From positions 34,997,898 through 35,061,897 of the forward strand of contig CM036617.1 of NCBI GenBank assembly GCA_020746105.1: a stretch of 64,000 nt of DNA. Reading direction: 5' to 3'. How positions within the stretch are numbered: position 1 is the stretch's first letter; each line of letters starts with the position of its first letter. Below, piece by piece: positions 12,670-22,835 of this stretch. The notes under the pieces are model-generated. The model was not told the DNA's origin and did not search any database. It was given only the letters and a program-made list of their open reading frames with translations. A program made the position numbers and the translations under genes. The stretch comes from Trogon surrucura. Taxonomy: Eukaryota; Chordata; Aves; Trogoniformes; Trogonidae.

Positions 12670-12677
12670 ATTTGCAT
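12670..12677 (+). promoter_or_regulatory. Octamer motif (ATTTGCAT)
   Basis: A perfect OCT-factor octamer, 16 bp downstream of the AP-1 site and 41 bp upstream of the ETS/IRF composite motif. It is supported mainly by its position in the proposed EPSTI1 promoter. Confidence 0.4.
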
Positions 12678-12717
12678 GTCTGACAGCCGAAAGTCCAGGC
12701 AGGGGTGGGTCTTACAA

Positions 12718-12729
12718 GGAATTGAAACC
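12718..12729 (+). promoter_or_regulatory. ETS/IRF composite element (EICE-like)
   Basis: GGAATTGAAACC fits GGAANNGAAA, the composite site bound by PU.1/SPIB together with IRF4/IRF8. It is one base short of a full ISRE core. It lies 87 bp upstream of the proposed EPSTI1 ATG. It suggests myeloid or lymphoid expression in addition to interferon response, which is an inference. Confidence 0.5.
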
Positions 12730-12815
12730 AACTTGGAAGAACTCAAAGATTTCGAGTCTTTCTCTAGCCTTAGTGGCAATACTCTTTTCTGACAAGGCAA
12801 GGTACTCCTAAAACA

Positions 12816-13006
12816 ATGTCTGGGGCTAGCGGATGGAGGGAAAGCAGCAGGTACAGGGTGGCTGCTGCTTCCAGTACCACATTTTCCTCTCAGGGTCATC
12901 TCTGGGATGACAATAAAAGAAAGGAGGCTGGAAATCCTCAGAAGCTGACGTCTGAAGAGAGGCAAAGCAGACAAGTGTCAGCCTGCCACGGACAGGAAGA
13001 AAAGTA
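12816..13006 (+). CDS. EPSTI1: EPSTI1 proposed exon 1 (start codon)
   Basis: The ATG at 12816 has A at -3. It opens 63 codons plus two bases (TA), ending at a consensus donor GTAAGT (13007-13012). Joining TA to the first base (C) of the exon at 26909 gives TAC, so the phase fits: ...CHGQEEK-Y-VGPYVLITPN. The length (about 64 residues before that block) and an HGQ just before the junction resemble the human N-terminus, which has HAGQ there, as I remember it. The peptide is polar, rich in Ser, Arg and Gln, and poorly conserved, as expected for this end of EPSTI1. An ISRE, AP-1, octamer and ETS/IRF site lie upstream. No other reading frame examined between 2.7 and 26.9 kb ended at a good phase-matched donor. 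Transcript evidence would settle it. Confidence 0.66.
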
Positions 13007-13012
13007 GTAAGT

Positions 13013-14644
13013 AACAAGGAGCTTGACTGAGATGGTGTTACATGTATTGGGTACCTGTTCGTCACCCTACTTGAGGTGTGCACCTTTAAAAGTGGAAATA
13101 CTTTATAGAAAGATTGAAAATGGGACCGGGCACACAAGGAGAAAGTCCTCATGCTCTCAGAGCTACCATGGTCAGCCTGAAGCCTGCCTGTGAACAACGC
13201 TTCCTTCATGGGACATGAGTCGTTCCGGCAGGGTCCATGGTGGCATGGCTTACACCTCCTGTGATGGTTCTGTACGTCTGATATTGCTAAATGTGGTGTC
13301 TGTACCTTTTTTCAGAGTGAAATTTCAAATCCAGTTGTAGCTCCTTGTTTTCTGTCTCCTAATATTTCATCCTGGAAAGTCTAAAAATACTTCCTTTGGC
13401 TTAAGAGATGGATGCAGGCTGTGTTCCAGCCCTGATCTGAATGCAGTCCAGGACACGGAACAATTTCCAACAAATTCATGCTGGCAAAAGTAAAGCCAAA
13501 GCTTTAGCCCACAATTTAGTTTTAGGCTTTATTGGGATCTGTGTTCAGTCCATCTCTGTTTTTCCAGTGACAATTCTTAGATAGCTTGCAGATATAATAC
13601 AGAATAGAGACTAACAGTGATGTCTGTGTATTTTATGCACATGTTTAATGCATATATACTTAGCTGACCAAAGCTAATTGTTTGCAGCCTTTTTCCTCAA
13701 ATGTGTTTTTCCGAGCTGTTAGTAACAGTGCATGCAATGCTGTTAAGTGCTGAGTTTACTTGCCTTGCTTTTTTCCCCCCTTTCCTGCCTTTCAAAGTGC
13801 AGCTGACGGAAACCAAAGCCTGTTTAAGTTTCCCTTCCCTTCTTTCTGGCTGAAGGCGGAGCCACACTGTAAAAGAGGTAGGAGGCTGCTGATCACAAGC
13901 AGCAGCTTTCCATTGTAACCCGTGAATGCTTGCCTACTAAGTAGTACTGATACAAGGGTTATTAAGAACTGGGTAGCTTTGAAATCCCCAGTGCTTTAAT
14001 GACTGACTTTCAGGAGAGCAAATATCCATTCCTGAGTTACAGTCTATGTTTATTTTCTTCCACTTCCAAACATGAAAGACCCTCTGTCTTGCCTGCCCTC
14101 ACACTGGCATATATCCACAGTATGCAAGCTTGGGAGCAGCTCTAGTTTGCTTACATATTTTTTTTCTTTTCTTTTTTTGGGAGGGGGATGGGCACTGGGT
14201 GGATAGTGGGAGTTTTCCTGTTGGTATATCTGTCTCTGCCTAAATTTGGTCTGAGATACAAGGTGCCTGGTATAGGTTAAGTAAACACTTAAATAGCTGC
14301 TTGGCCTGAGCTCGCTGCAGAATTTAAAACTAGAGCAAATATATTCACACAGATTTTGGCAGAGTAATAGGAATCCCCCTAAAACTAAGTAAGCGTTAGA
14401 GGAAGGGTAATTTAAAGCCCTGTTCCCTTTTTCATCTCTGTATGATGCTTGCAGAGGGAAAGCAGCTGTGCATCTCCTGCAAGAACTGCATAATATTTTT
14501 TCCTGTGTGATATGATTCTCTCTGTGTCTTGATAAAGCTGTAACAAAGAATTCATTCCTAAACCTGTGGTGTGCAAATTAAAGTCTGCATTATTATGCAG
14601 TTAATGAGGAGGAGGGATGAGGGAAAGGCAGATTCTAACAGAAT
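13013..14644. other. Proximal intron 1 of EPSTI1
   Basis: Unique sequence. It holds an intronic ETS/IRF-like site at 13827-13838, listed separately. A 48-codon frame from 13999 has no homology and ends in a stop. No repeat was recognised. Confidence 0.4.
13827..13838 (-). promoter_or_regulatory. Second ETS/IRF composite-like site in intron 1
   Basis: AGTTTCCCTTCC on the plus strand reads GGAAGGGAAACT on the minus strand. This fits GGAANNGAAA and differs from the ISRE consensus by one base. It lies about 820 bp inside intron 1, next to GGAAACCAAAG. It is a candidate intronic enhancer site; its function is inferred. Confidence 0.35.
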
Positions 14645-14745
14645 CGTATCATTGAATATTTTGGGATGGAAGAGACCTTTAAAGGTCATCTAGTCCAGTT
14701 CCCCTGCAGTGAGCAGGGACATCTTTAACTAGATCGGGCTAGGGA
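14645..14745 (-). mobile_element. Short CR1 LINE 3' fragment
   Basis: CR1 3'-UTR signature on the minus strand: GGATGGAAGAGACCTTTAAAGG, then TCATCTAGTCCAGTTCCCCTG, then GAGCAGGGACATCTTTAACTAG. It is strongly 5'-truncated and diverged, so it is old. Confidence 0.8.
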
Positions 14746-15858
14746 TGCTGGCAGTCAGTTTGAAGGAGATGTAGCCACTCGAACTGCAATTGCCTTAACT
14801 AATCCGGATTAAAGTGGTAGAAGGTCTTTAAAATGCTGAAGCAGACAAGGGAAGATCTTTATTCTTAAAAATTAACTGTTACATTCATTGTTATGATATC
14901 TTTGTTCTGTTATTTCAAGTTATGTTTCAAGAAACATCTCAGATAAAAAAAATCATTACAGCAGTGATAAAGCTGACTCGATCCTTTAGCCATCAATCCT
15001 TTTGAGCATGACCCTTAAAACTAAAAACCTAGGACACCCTCAGAATAGCCTGAGTTTTTGGGCTCTGGGATAACTAAGAACAGAGGAGTTTGAGAGCTGA
15101 AGTCATAGGGTGCCAGTAGAAGGAAAAAAATGCACAGATGAACATTAACCTAGAAGACTCTCTGGAATATGCATAACAGAGGGAACATCAGGGGCCAAAC
15201 AGGATACCTCTGTGCCAAGGAGTGGCTCTATTCCAGTTCATGTGCTGCTGCTTGCTATTTTTTTGGAAACAGCCAGGATACGTTTTTGCTGCCAGCAAAG
15301 CAGGAGTTGGAGTCTCTTGTGAAACCTCAATGTAAGTTGTTTCCATGAAAACTCTCAGTCTCCAGCTGTGCTTCAGAGCAATTGGGGGTGGGAAAACACC
15401 TGAGCGGCATCTTAGGGTGGCATGAGGTGACCTTTCATGTAGACTGGACCCATGAAGTATGGTGGGACATGGCACATTGGAGTCTTATCCACTAGTTGAT
15501 ATACAAGTTTGTCTGTTAAGTAGTAGAAGGTGGGCAACTGCTGGTGATTTTTTTCTTGCTTTGGAAAAGCCCTTACATGATACATTGAGGCTGAGAAGTG
15601 GTAATAAAATGATCCTAATTAAGTTAGGAAAAATACTTATTCAAATGCAGAACTGAAATCATGCTTTGCACAACCCCCGCCGGTTATATATAGGATGTGG
15701 TTTCAGGCCATGGAGGAAAAATCACCGGGATGACAAGTTCTTGAAACTGCTTATAATAATAAGCTTGCATTTAAGTTACTTTACTTTGTCTGCTAAGTGC
15801 CATGAAATTGACTTGTAGAAAGTGAATTCCAAATTGCTCCTGTTCATGTCTGTTTGCA

Positions 15859-15891
15859 GAATCACTGAATGTTAGGAGTTGGAAGGAACAA
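15859..15891 (-). mobile_element. Minimal CR1 3' remnant
   Basis: AATCACTGAATGTTAGGAGTTGGAAGGAAC matches the last 30-odd bases of a CR1 in minus orientation and nothing more. It is either extreme 5' truncation or a degraded copy. Confidence 0.55.
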
Positions 15892-18565
15892 AAGTCTGTA
15901 CAGAAGAAAAGATGGAGGAAAATGGGGAAATTGGAGGCTGAACTATAGCTAGTGCCCCCCCAAAAAAGTGCTGCCCACATTCAGCAGTTTGTCCTTGTCA
16001 GTTTTAAATAAGAATAATATTTGTTATTCTTTGGCAAGAGTAGTATTTGTTAATGGTAAAATCCATTTTAAAAATTGAATTCAAAGTAATAAAATCTGAA
16101 GACATGTTGTTGCATAGCTGGTAACATAATTTTGTGTGAAAGGAGAGCAGAGACTCACAAAATTATATTCTGTGACTGCTGAGGCCAAATCCATCAGGGC
16201 CTTCTTTCCTTCCTTTTGCAATCTTCATCCTGAATTAAAAATAATTAAAATATCTATGGTGTTATAAGACCTAATAGACTATACTTAGCAGTTATGAAAG
16301 TTTTATTTTCTTTCACAATCTCAAATTTCTTTTTAAAACCACAAAATCAATCTAAGAAAGCATAGCAAAGGCTTGTTTTGCCCAGTGCCATGCCAGAAGG
16401 GTAGTTTCAAATACGAGCATTCTGGTTAGAGCTGAGCTCTGTGTTTGCTGCACAGGAGAAATCTCCCAACTCTCCGTATTTCAGGCTGATGTACTGATCT
16501 TTACAGCCCAGCGGGGCAATTTAGAGATGCTCATTTTCGCTGTGATCAGTGGCCAGCCTTGTCTCCAGCCAAGTGTTTGGTGGCAGGGTCTATGTGAGAG
16601 GATAACTATGCAGCAGGATTTCTGTCAGTCCAGATTGCTGGAGTTGCTGTGTTCCTCATAATGCTTGGACCAGGGGGGAGGAAGTTGTTCTAACTCCTGT
16701 ATTAGAAGGTTTTTCTCAGAAGAGCTTGGTTTCCACAAGCTCGGACATGTTCCCTTGATGCACAGTGTGATGAGGAGCTGTGGTGAGACGATGAATAAGG
16801 AACATATGGGAAGATACTGTATTTGGACAGAGGTGATGAGAGAACAATAAGTACTGTGGTTCAGAGGTGGAGAAAGGAGGCAATATATTGTGGAGACGAA
16901 AGTGAGGGAAGCAAAGATGAACATGCCACTAGTTTGTCTTCATGTGATGCTACACCTGATCTGCTCAGCTCTCCAGGTGCGCTGGCAAGCCTGACTCGCA
17001 ACACACAGACACCTTTGCAGGGGGTAGCTGGGCTCAGGGCAGGCGTTGCCAAGGCTGGTGCCTGGCTTGCCCAGGTGTGGATGCGCTGTGTTCCTCATGG
17101 CTAGTGACTGCCAGGCGCTCCAGCTGGCTCTGGAGTGTCTGCTGCATCTCTGGCACTGTTCTGTGCTGAATTAACTGAGCTGCTTTGGGATCTGGGGGAA
17201 GCATAAACACGGACATATCTGACTTTACAGACTTTCCTGGGTCTGGTGTTAATCTACCATGCTGCCTCAGTGAGCTCACACCCCTTGGTGTAGCCTGCCC
17301 GTAAAGGTATAGTGACTAAAGGCATGTTAGCTTTTGCAGGGGAGAAAGCTATGCTGCGAGCTGAGTTTGGGCTGAGAGCTACCCCTTGGCTCCATCATTT
17401 GATCCATCACTGTGCCAGTTTCCATGGAGTTTTAGAAGATGGTTGAGATTGTCCAAAATAGGATGCTGGCTGAAGCACCTGCTGTTCTTTCTTATGTGCT
17501 GTTGCATGCTGAGCCTAAATCAAGCTGCTGAATATGAATCCCACCTTAGCTCTTGGAAATTTAGTTCCGAGTTGCAGTTTTACTCTCTGGACAAAATTTT
17601 AGCTTCAGGAATTTCTCTACAAGCTTATGGTACTGGACAATTGAGGTTTGGGTGCCAACAGCAGGATGACAGATCTGATGCTTTCCTGTTTGTTTCTAAC
17701 TCCTACCTTCTCCTGGGCTTCTCGGCTGTTTTTCTTCTCGCTCTTTCCCTGTGCAAGTTCACTTCTGCAGTTTTTGGTTTTGTTTTATCCTGAGGCCTCA
17801 CTATGGCAAAAATGTTGGCCGTTTTAATGAAAGCTTTAGCTAACCAGAGGGACCTGATACGAAAGTGAGTTACCCTACCTTAATAAGCTTCCAGACATCA
17901 GCTGAACTGTGCTAATTAAGTGCACTCCTAGCCTGTGGCAAACACAGGACAAAATCAATGAATGTAGACTTTTGATGATAAACATTTTCTGCTAATGCGG
18001 TTTATTCTCTGCCTTTTGTGTTAAGAGCATACACACAGCTAGGGTGAATCAGTCAGTGTATAATATTCAGCCCTAGTAAATCACTTTTGTCTCTGAGCTG
18101 CAAACTGCTAAGATGCTGCTGCTGCTAAAGATGGAAAACCAGAACTCCAAGCCTGCACACAAGGTTTGTGCACCCTCCCAGAGCTCTTGCCTATGGCACT
18201 GCCGTGGCACAGAGCATATTGCTTGACTGAGGTCTAGAACTGTGGCTGTCAGTTATTGTTAGCACCTGGCCATGTGTGCATTGCAAAATAGGGATACCTA
18301 CAGGACAGTTGTCTGCTCACTGGGATTTGGCATCTTGTAGCCCTCTATTTGGCAGTTTCAGTGGTGCCTAACAGCATATGGCTGCTCTGTCAGGCATGGG
18401 AGCTTTGGTGAAATGTCCATGGCGGCATGGACTTGACTGCTCTTTAAAACAATCTCTGATAACTGAATGGAAAGTTCAGCTTAGCGTAACTTTGAAGGAG
18501 ATTCGACAATTGTCTTTGGCAGTTCGGTCCCTTTTCTCTTTTAAATTCAGTCATAATAGACCTTC
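15892..18565. other. Intron 1 of EPSTI1, no recognised element
   Basis: Mixed-composition intronic sequence. A frame at 16823-17104 is rather GC-rich but has no homology I recognise and no phase-2 donor to join the exon at 26909. Confidence 0.4.
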
Positions 18566-21500
18566 ACAGAGTCATAGAACTATAGGGGTTGGAAAGGACC
18601 TCTGGAGATCATCTAGTCCAACCCCCCTGCCAGAGCAAGTTCACCTAGAGCAGGTCACAGAGGAATGCATCCAGGCAGGTTTTGAATGTCTCCAGAGAAG
18701 GAGACTCCACAACCTCCCTGGGCAGCCTGTTCCAGTGCTCTGTCACCCTCACAGTAAAGAAGTTCCTCCTCATGTTTAGATGGAACTTCCTATGTTCAAG
18801 TTTGGGCACGTTAACTCTTATTCTGTCACTGGGCACCACTGAGGAAAGACTTGCCCCGTCCTTTAAGTATTTGTTAATTTTGTTAATATTGTTAAGATCA
18901 CCCCTCAGTCTTCTCTTCTCTAGACTAAAAAGCCCCAAGTCTCTCAGCCTTTCTTCATAAACCCCATGTTCTAGTCCCCTAATCATCTAGCTGTACGCAT
19001 TCCCGCAGTTCCCTGTTCTTCTTGAACTGAGGATCCCAGAACTGGACACAGTACTCCAGATGCAGCCTCATCAGGGCAGAGTAGAGGGGGAGGATGACCT
19101 CCCTCAACCTGCTTGCCACACTGTTGATGATGCACTCCAGATTGCCACTGGCCTTCTTGGCCACAAGGGCACATTGCTGGTTTGTGATCATCCTGTTGTC
19201 CACCAGGACTCCTAGGTCTTTTCCCACAGAGCTGCTTTCCAGCAGGTCATCCTCTAACTTGTACTGTTACACGAGGCTTTTCCTACCTAGGTGCAGTACC
19301 CTACACTTGCCCTTGTTGAACTTTATAAGGTTACTCTTTGCCCAAATCTCTAGCCTTCACGGATCACACTGTATGGCAGCACAGCCTTCTGGTGTGTCAG
19401 CCACCCCTCCCAGTTTTGTGTCATCAGCAAACTTGCTGAGGGTGCACTCTATTCCTTCATCCAGGTTGTTGATGGATGTATTGAACAGAAGCAGACTCAG
19501 TACTGATCCCTGGGGAACACCACTTGTCACAGATCTCCAACTAGACTTTTTGCCACTAACCACAACCATCTGAGCTTTACCTTTCAGCCAGTTTTAAATC
19601 CACCCCACTGTTCATTCATCTAACCCATAGTTCCTAAGCTTGCCTATGAGGATGCTGTGGATGATGGCATTGAAGATCTTACTGAAGTCAAGGTTAGAGA
19701 ACTTTGACTACCCTCCCCTCATCCAGACAGGCCATTGTAGAAGTCTCTCAGACTAGTCAGACGTGACTTCCCCTTGGTGAATCCATGTTGACTAGTTCTG
19801 ATAACCTTTTTGTCCACCACATGCTTTGAGATGATGCACAGAACAAGCTGTTCCATCATCTTTCCAGGGATGCAGGCGAGGCTGACTGGCCTGTAGTTTC
19901 CTGGGCCTTCCTTCTTGCCCTTTTTGGAGACTGGAGTGATATTGGCTTTCCTCCAGTCCTCAGGCACCTTGCCTATTCTCCAGGACCTTTCAAAGATGAT
20001 GGAGTGGCCCAGCAATAACTTGTGCCAGCTCCTTCAGCACTGCATCACATCGGGACTTGTGGATATTCAATTTATTTAATTGATCTGTAACATGATCCTC
20101 CTCAACCAAGGGAAAGTCTTCCTTTCTCCAGACTTTCTGTTTTACCGCCAAAGTCTGGGACTCCTGAGCGCTGGCCAGATCAGTAAAGACTGAAGCACAG
20201 AAGACATTCAGTAATTCCACCTTCTCTGCATCCACTGTCACCATGACACCTGCCTCATTCAACAATGGGCCCACATTTTCTCTAGTTTTCCTTTTGCCTC
20301 CAATATATCTGAAGAAACCTTTCCTGTTGACCTTGGCATCCCCTGCTAGGTTTAATTCCAAGGAGGCCTTTGCTTTCCTCATTTCATCCCTGCATACAGA
20401 CAGCATTATTTTAATCTTCCCAAGTGGTCAGTCACCTCTTCCACATACTGTAAACTTCCTTCTTCCGCTTGAGACTTTTCAGAAACTCCCTGCTCAGCCA
20501 CACAGGTATCCAGCTTCCCTTGCCTGATTTCTTGCTTTTAGGGATACACCGATCCTGAGCTTGGTGGAAGTCAACCAGTTCTCTTGACCCTACCCAGCAA
20601 GAGCTCAATACATTCCAGTTGCTCACTCACATAAAGAGCAACTTCACCATGTCACCTTGCTGATCTGTCTTTCCTAAAAAGAACATAGCTATCCATGGCA
20701 GTGTTCCAGCCATGTGAGCTGTCCCACCGTGTCTGAGTAACTGCAATGAGTTGTGGCCCTGAGACCACACACAGATCTCCAGTTCTCCCTGTTTTTACCC
20801 CATGCTCCATGCAATTAGTTCATAAGCATTTCGGAGAGGAAGTTGAGTATGTAGATTTTTCCCTTGAGGAGTGGTAGGACTTCTGCATCTCAAAAACCAG
20901 CACGCTGCCCCACAAATGCTGAGCTACTGCATCAAGGTACCTCTCTAGCACGCCTAATTGCAACCCCATCCCCCTTTGAATCTAGTTTAAAACTGTCTCA
21001 ACAAGACCCGCTAACTCTTTTCCTAGAACCCTTTTCCCCCTGCGAGATAAACTTTTCCCATCTGTTACCAGCAGGCCTGGTATCTTGTAAATTAAGCCAT
21101 GGTCAAAGAGCCGAACTCCTGCCAGCAGCACCAGGCTCAGAGCCAGATATTGACCTGCTGACTCTTCTGTTTATCCCCTCATCATTCCCTACAAATGGAG
21201 TAAAATATGACTTATGCTCCCCATCCCTTGACCAATCATCCCAAGGCTCTGAAATCTCTCTTCATTGCCCTTGGACTTCTCACTGTTTTGTCACTGTCTA
21301 CCTGAAAGATCAAAATGGAATAATAACCTGAGGGCTCTGCTAGGAAAGGAATATGCTTCTTAACATCATTAATCTGAGCCCAAGAAAGGCAGCAGACTAC
21401 CCTATGTAGCAGGTCCAGTCTGCATATTGGGCCTTCCACACCCTTCAGAAGCAAATCTCTTATGACAATGACCTGTCGTTTTTTCTTTCCTGAGGTGGTT

Positions 21501-21585
21501 TTAATACAGAGGAGGCTCTGACTAGACCACAATGACACCTCCAAACTGGAGGAACTGTCATTCTCATCGCTGTCCAGTTCGCACT
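18566..21585 (-). mobile_element. Long CR1 LINE fossil (about 3 kb)
   Basis: The most complete CR1 in the window, read on the minus strand from 21585 down to 18566. First comes an ORF1-type esterase-like part: KKRQVIVIRDLLLKG (the GDSLL of CR1 esterases is altered to RDLLL), GPICRLDLLHRVVCCLSWAQ and YYSILIFQVDSD. An endonuclease start follows near 20860-20640 (ITQTRWDSSHGWN-type block), then PKSKKSGKGSW. The reverse transcriptase has [41 protein letters not shown] and FADDTKLGG (the YADD-type catalytic box). The tail has [16 protein letters not shown]. The 3' end is AGTCATAGAACTATAGGGGTTGG. Frameshifts, stops and an apparent deletion in the middle of the endonuclease show it is dead. Confidence 0.9.
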
Positions 21586-22835
21586 GTCTGATACTAAGAT
21601 TAGGGTTGGGGTTCAGAGAGCCACAAAACCTCCAGCTCCAAGGACACTGGGAATACAAATGCCACGTGCAGGGGAAAAAGCAATACAATAATACTGGACT
21701 ATCCACAACTTTCTAATCTGGGCCAGCCATAGAGATGGGGACCTGATTCTCAACACAAATCTGGTATTAGGCTGAAAGTTAGGTTTAGGGTGTAGAGAAC
21801 CACAAAACCTCCAGCTCCAAGGACACTGGGGGGGCAAATGCCACGCCAAGGAGAGCATGGCACTCCACCAGCATTGATTCTTCCACCGCTTTCTAATCTG
21901 GACCACCTATGGTGCTTGGGTACTCAGCAGCATCGCGAATGTGATTTTAGGGATAGGGTTAGGGCTCAGACAACCACAGAGCCTCCAGCTCCAGGGACAC
22001 TGGGAATTCAAATGCTATGCCATGTAGAGCATGCCGCTCCACCAACATTAACCTTTACACAGCTCTCTAATCTGGGCCACCCAGTGTGTTTTGTGTATGA
22101 GCCTGACCACAATTCTGATTTTAGAGTTAGGGTTAGGGTTCAGACAGCCACAAAGCCTACAGCTTCAAGAACTGGGTATGCAGAAGGCATGCCAAGGAAA
22201 GCATGGAACTTTACCAACATTGATTTCCCCATGACTTTTTAATCTGGACCAACCACAGAGGTTGGATAATTAGGAGGAACAAAAATCTAATATTAGGGTT
22301 GAAATTAGGGTTCAGAGAAGCACAAAGCCTCCAGCTTCAAGGGTACTGGGAATGCAAAAGACATGCCAAGTAGAACATGGCACTCCGCTAACACTGATGC
22401 CTCCACAGCTTTCTAATCTAAGCCATCTATGGTTCTTGTTTATCAACTGCAATTCAAAGTTCAGAGGGCACAACTTTCTAATCTGTCCCACCCATTTGAA
22501 TTGTGACATGATCCTCGAGTCAAATCTGATATTAGGTTCTCAGAACCTCAAACTTACACTCCAAAGTTTCTGGTCTTGCTGAAGACATGCAAAGGTGAGC
22601 ACCGCTCTGCATTAAGTTCGCTCCCTGCACATCCTTCTATTCTGGGCATTCAGTGGCGATGGGGATATAAGTATCAATGCAATTCTGATATTAGTTTTAG
22701 GAATAGGGTTTAGCAAGCCTCAAAGTCCCCAGCTACAGATTCTCTGGGAATGCAAAAGGCCTGCCAAGAGTAGCATGGCACTGCACAGCATTGATCCCTC
22801 CACATCTTTCTAACCTGTGCCATCCAGAGTGAGGC
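21586..22835. repeat. Tandem repeat, about 174-bp unit, telomere-like motif
   Basis: The landmark CTTTCTAATCTG ends at 21720, 21900, 22074, 22246, 22420, 22485, 22644 and 22817. The period is therefore 172-180 bp, with one shortened step (65 bp) and one of 159 bp. Each unit has a CCACAAAGCCTCCAGCTCC block, GGACACTGGGAATGCAAA, a CATGCCAAG/GCATGGCACTCC block and a TTAGGGTTAGGGTTCAG-like block. About seven full units and one partial unit are present, diverged by perhaps 15-30% by eye. The 174-bp unit is a multiple of three, so long shadow reading frames persist on both strands; I do not consider them genes. I do not recognise the family. Confidence 0.9.

Noticed and set aside
16823-17104. A 93-codon polar frame considered as EPSTI1 exon 1
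   Set aside because: Possible donors within it are in phase 0 or 1, not the phase 2 required by the exon at 26909, and there is no sequence resemblance.
19990-20406. Minus-strand frames of 98-156 codons as host genes
   Set aside because: Motifs such as GNYRPVSL, SQHGF and FADDTKL identify them as pieces of a dead CR1 reverse transcriptase and its neighbours.
21236-22242. Open frames across the tandem repeat as a repeat-protein gene
   Set aside because: The unit is a multiple of three, so frames stay open on both strands. No start, splice or conservation evidence supports coding.
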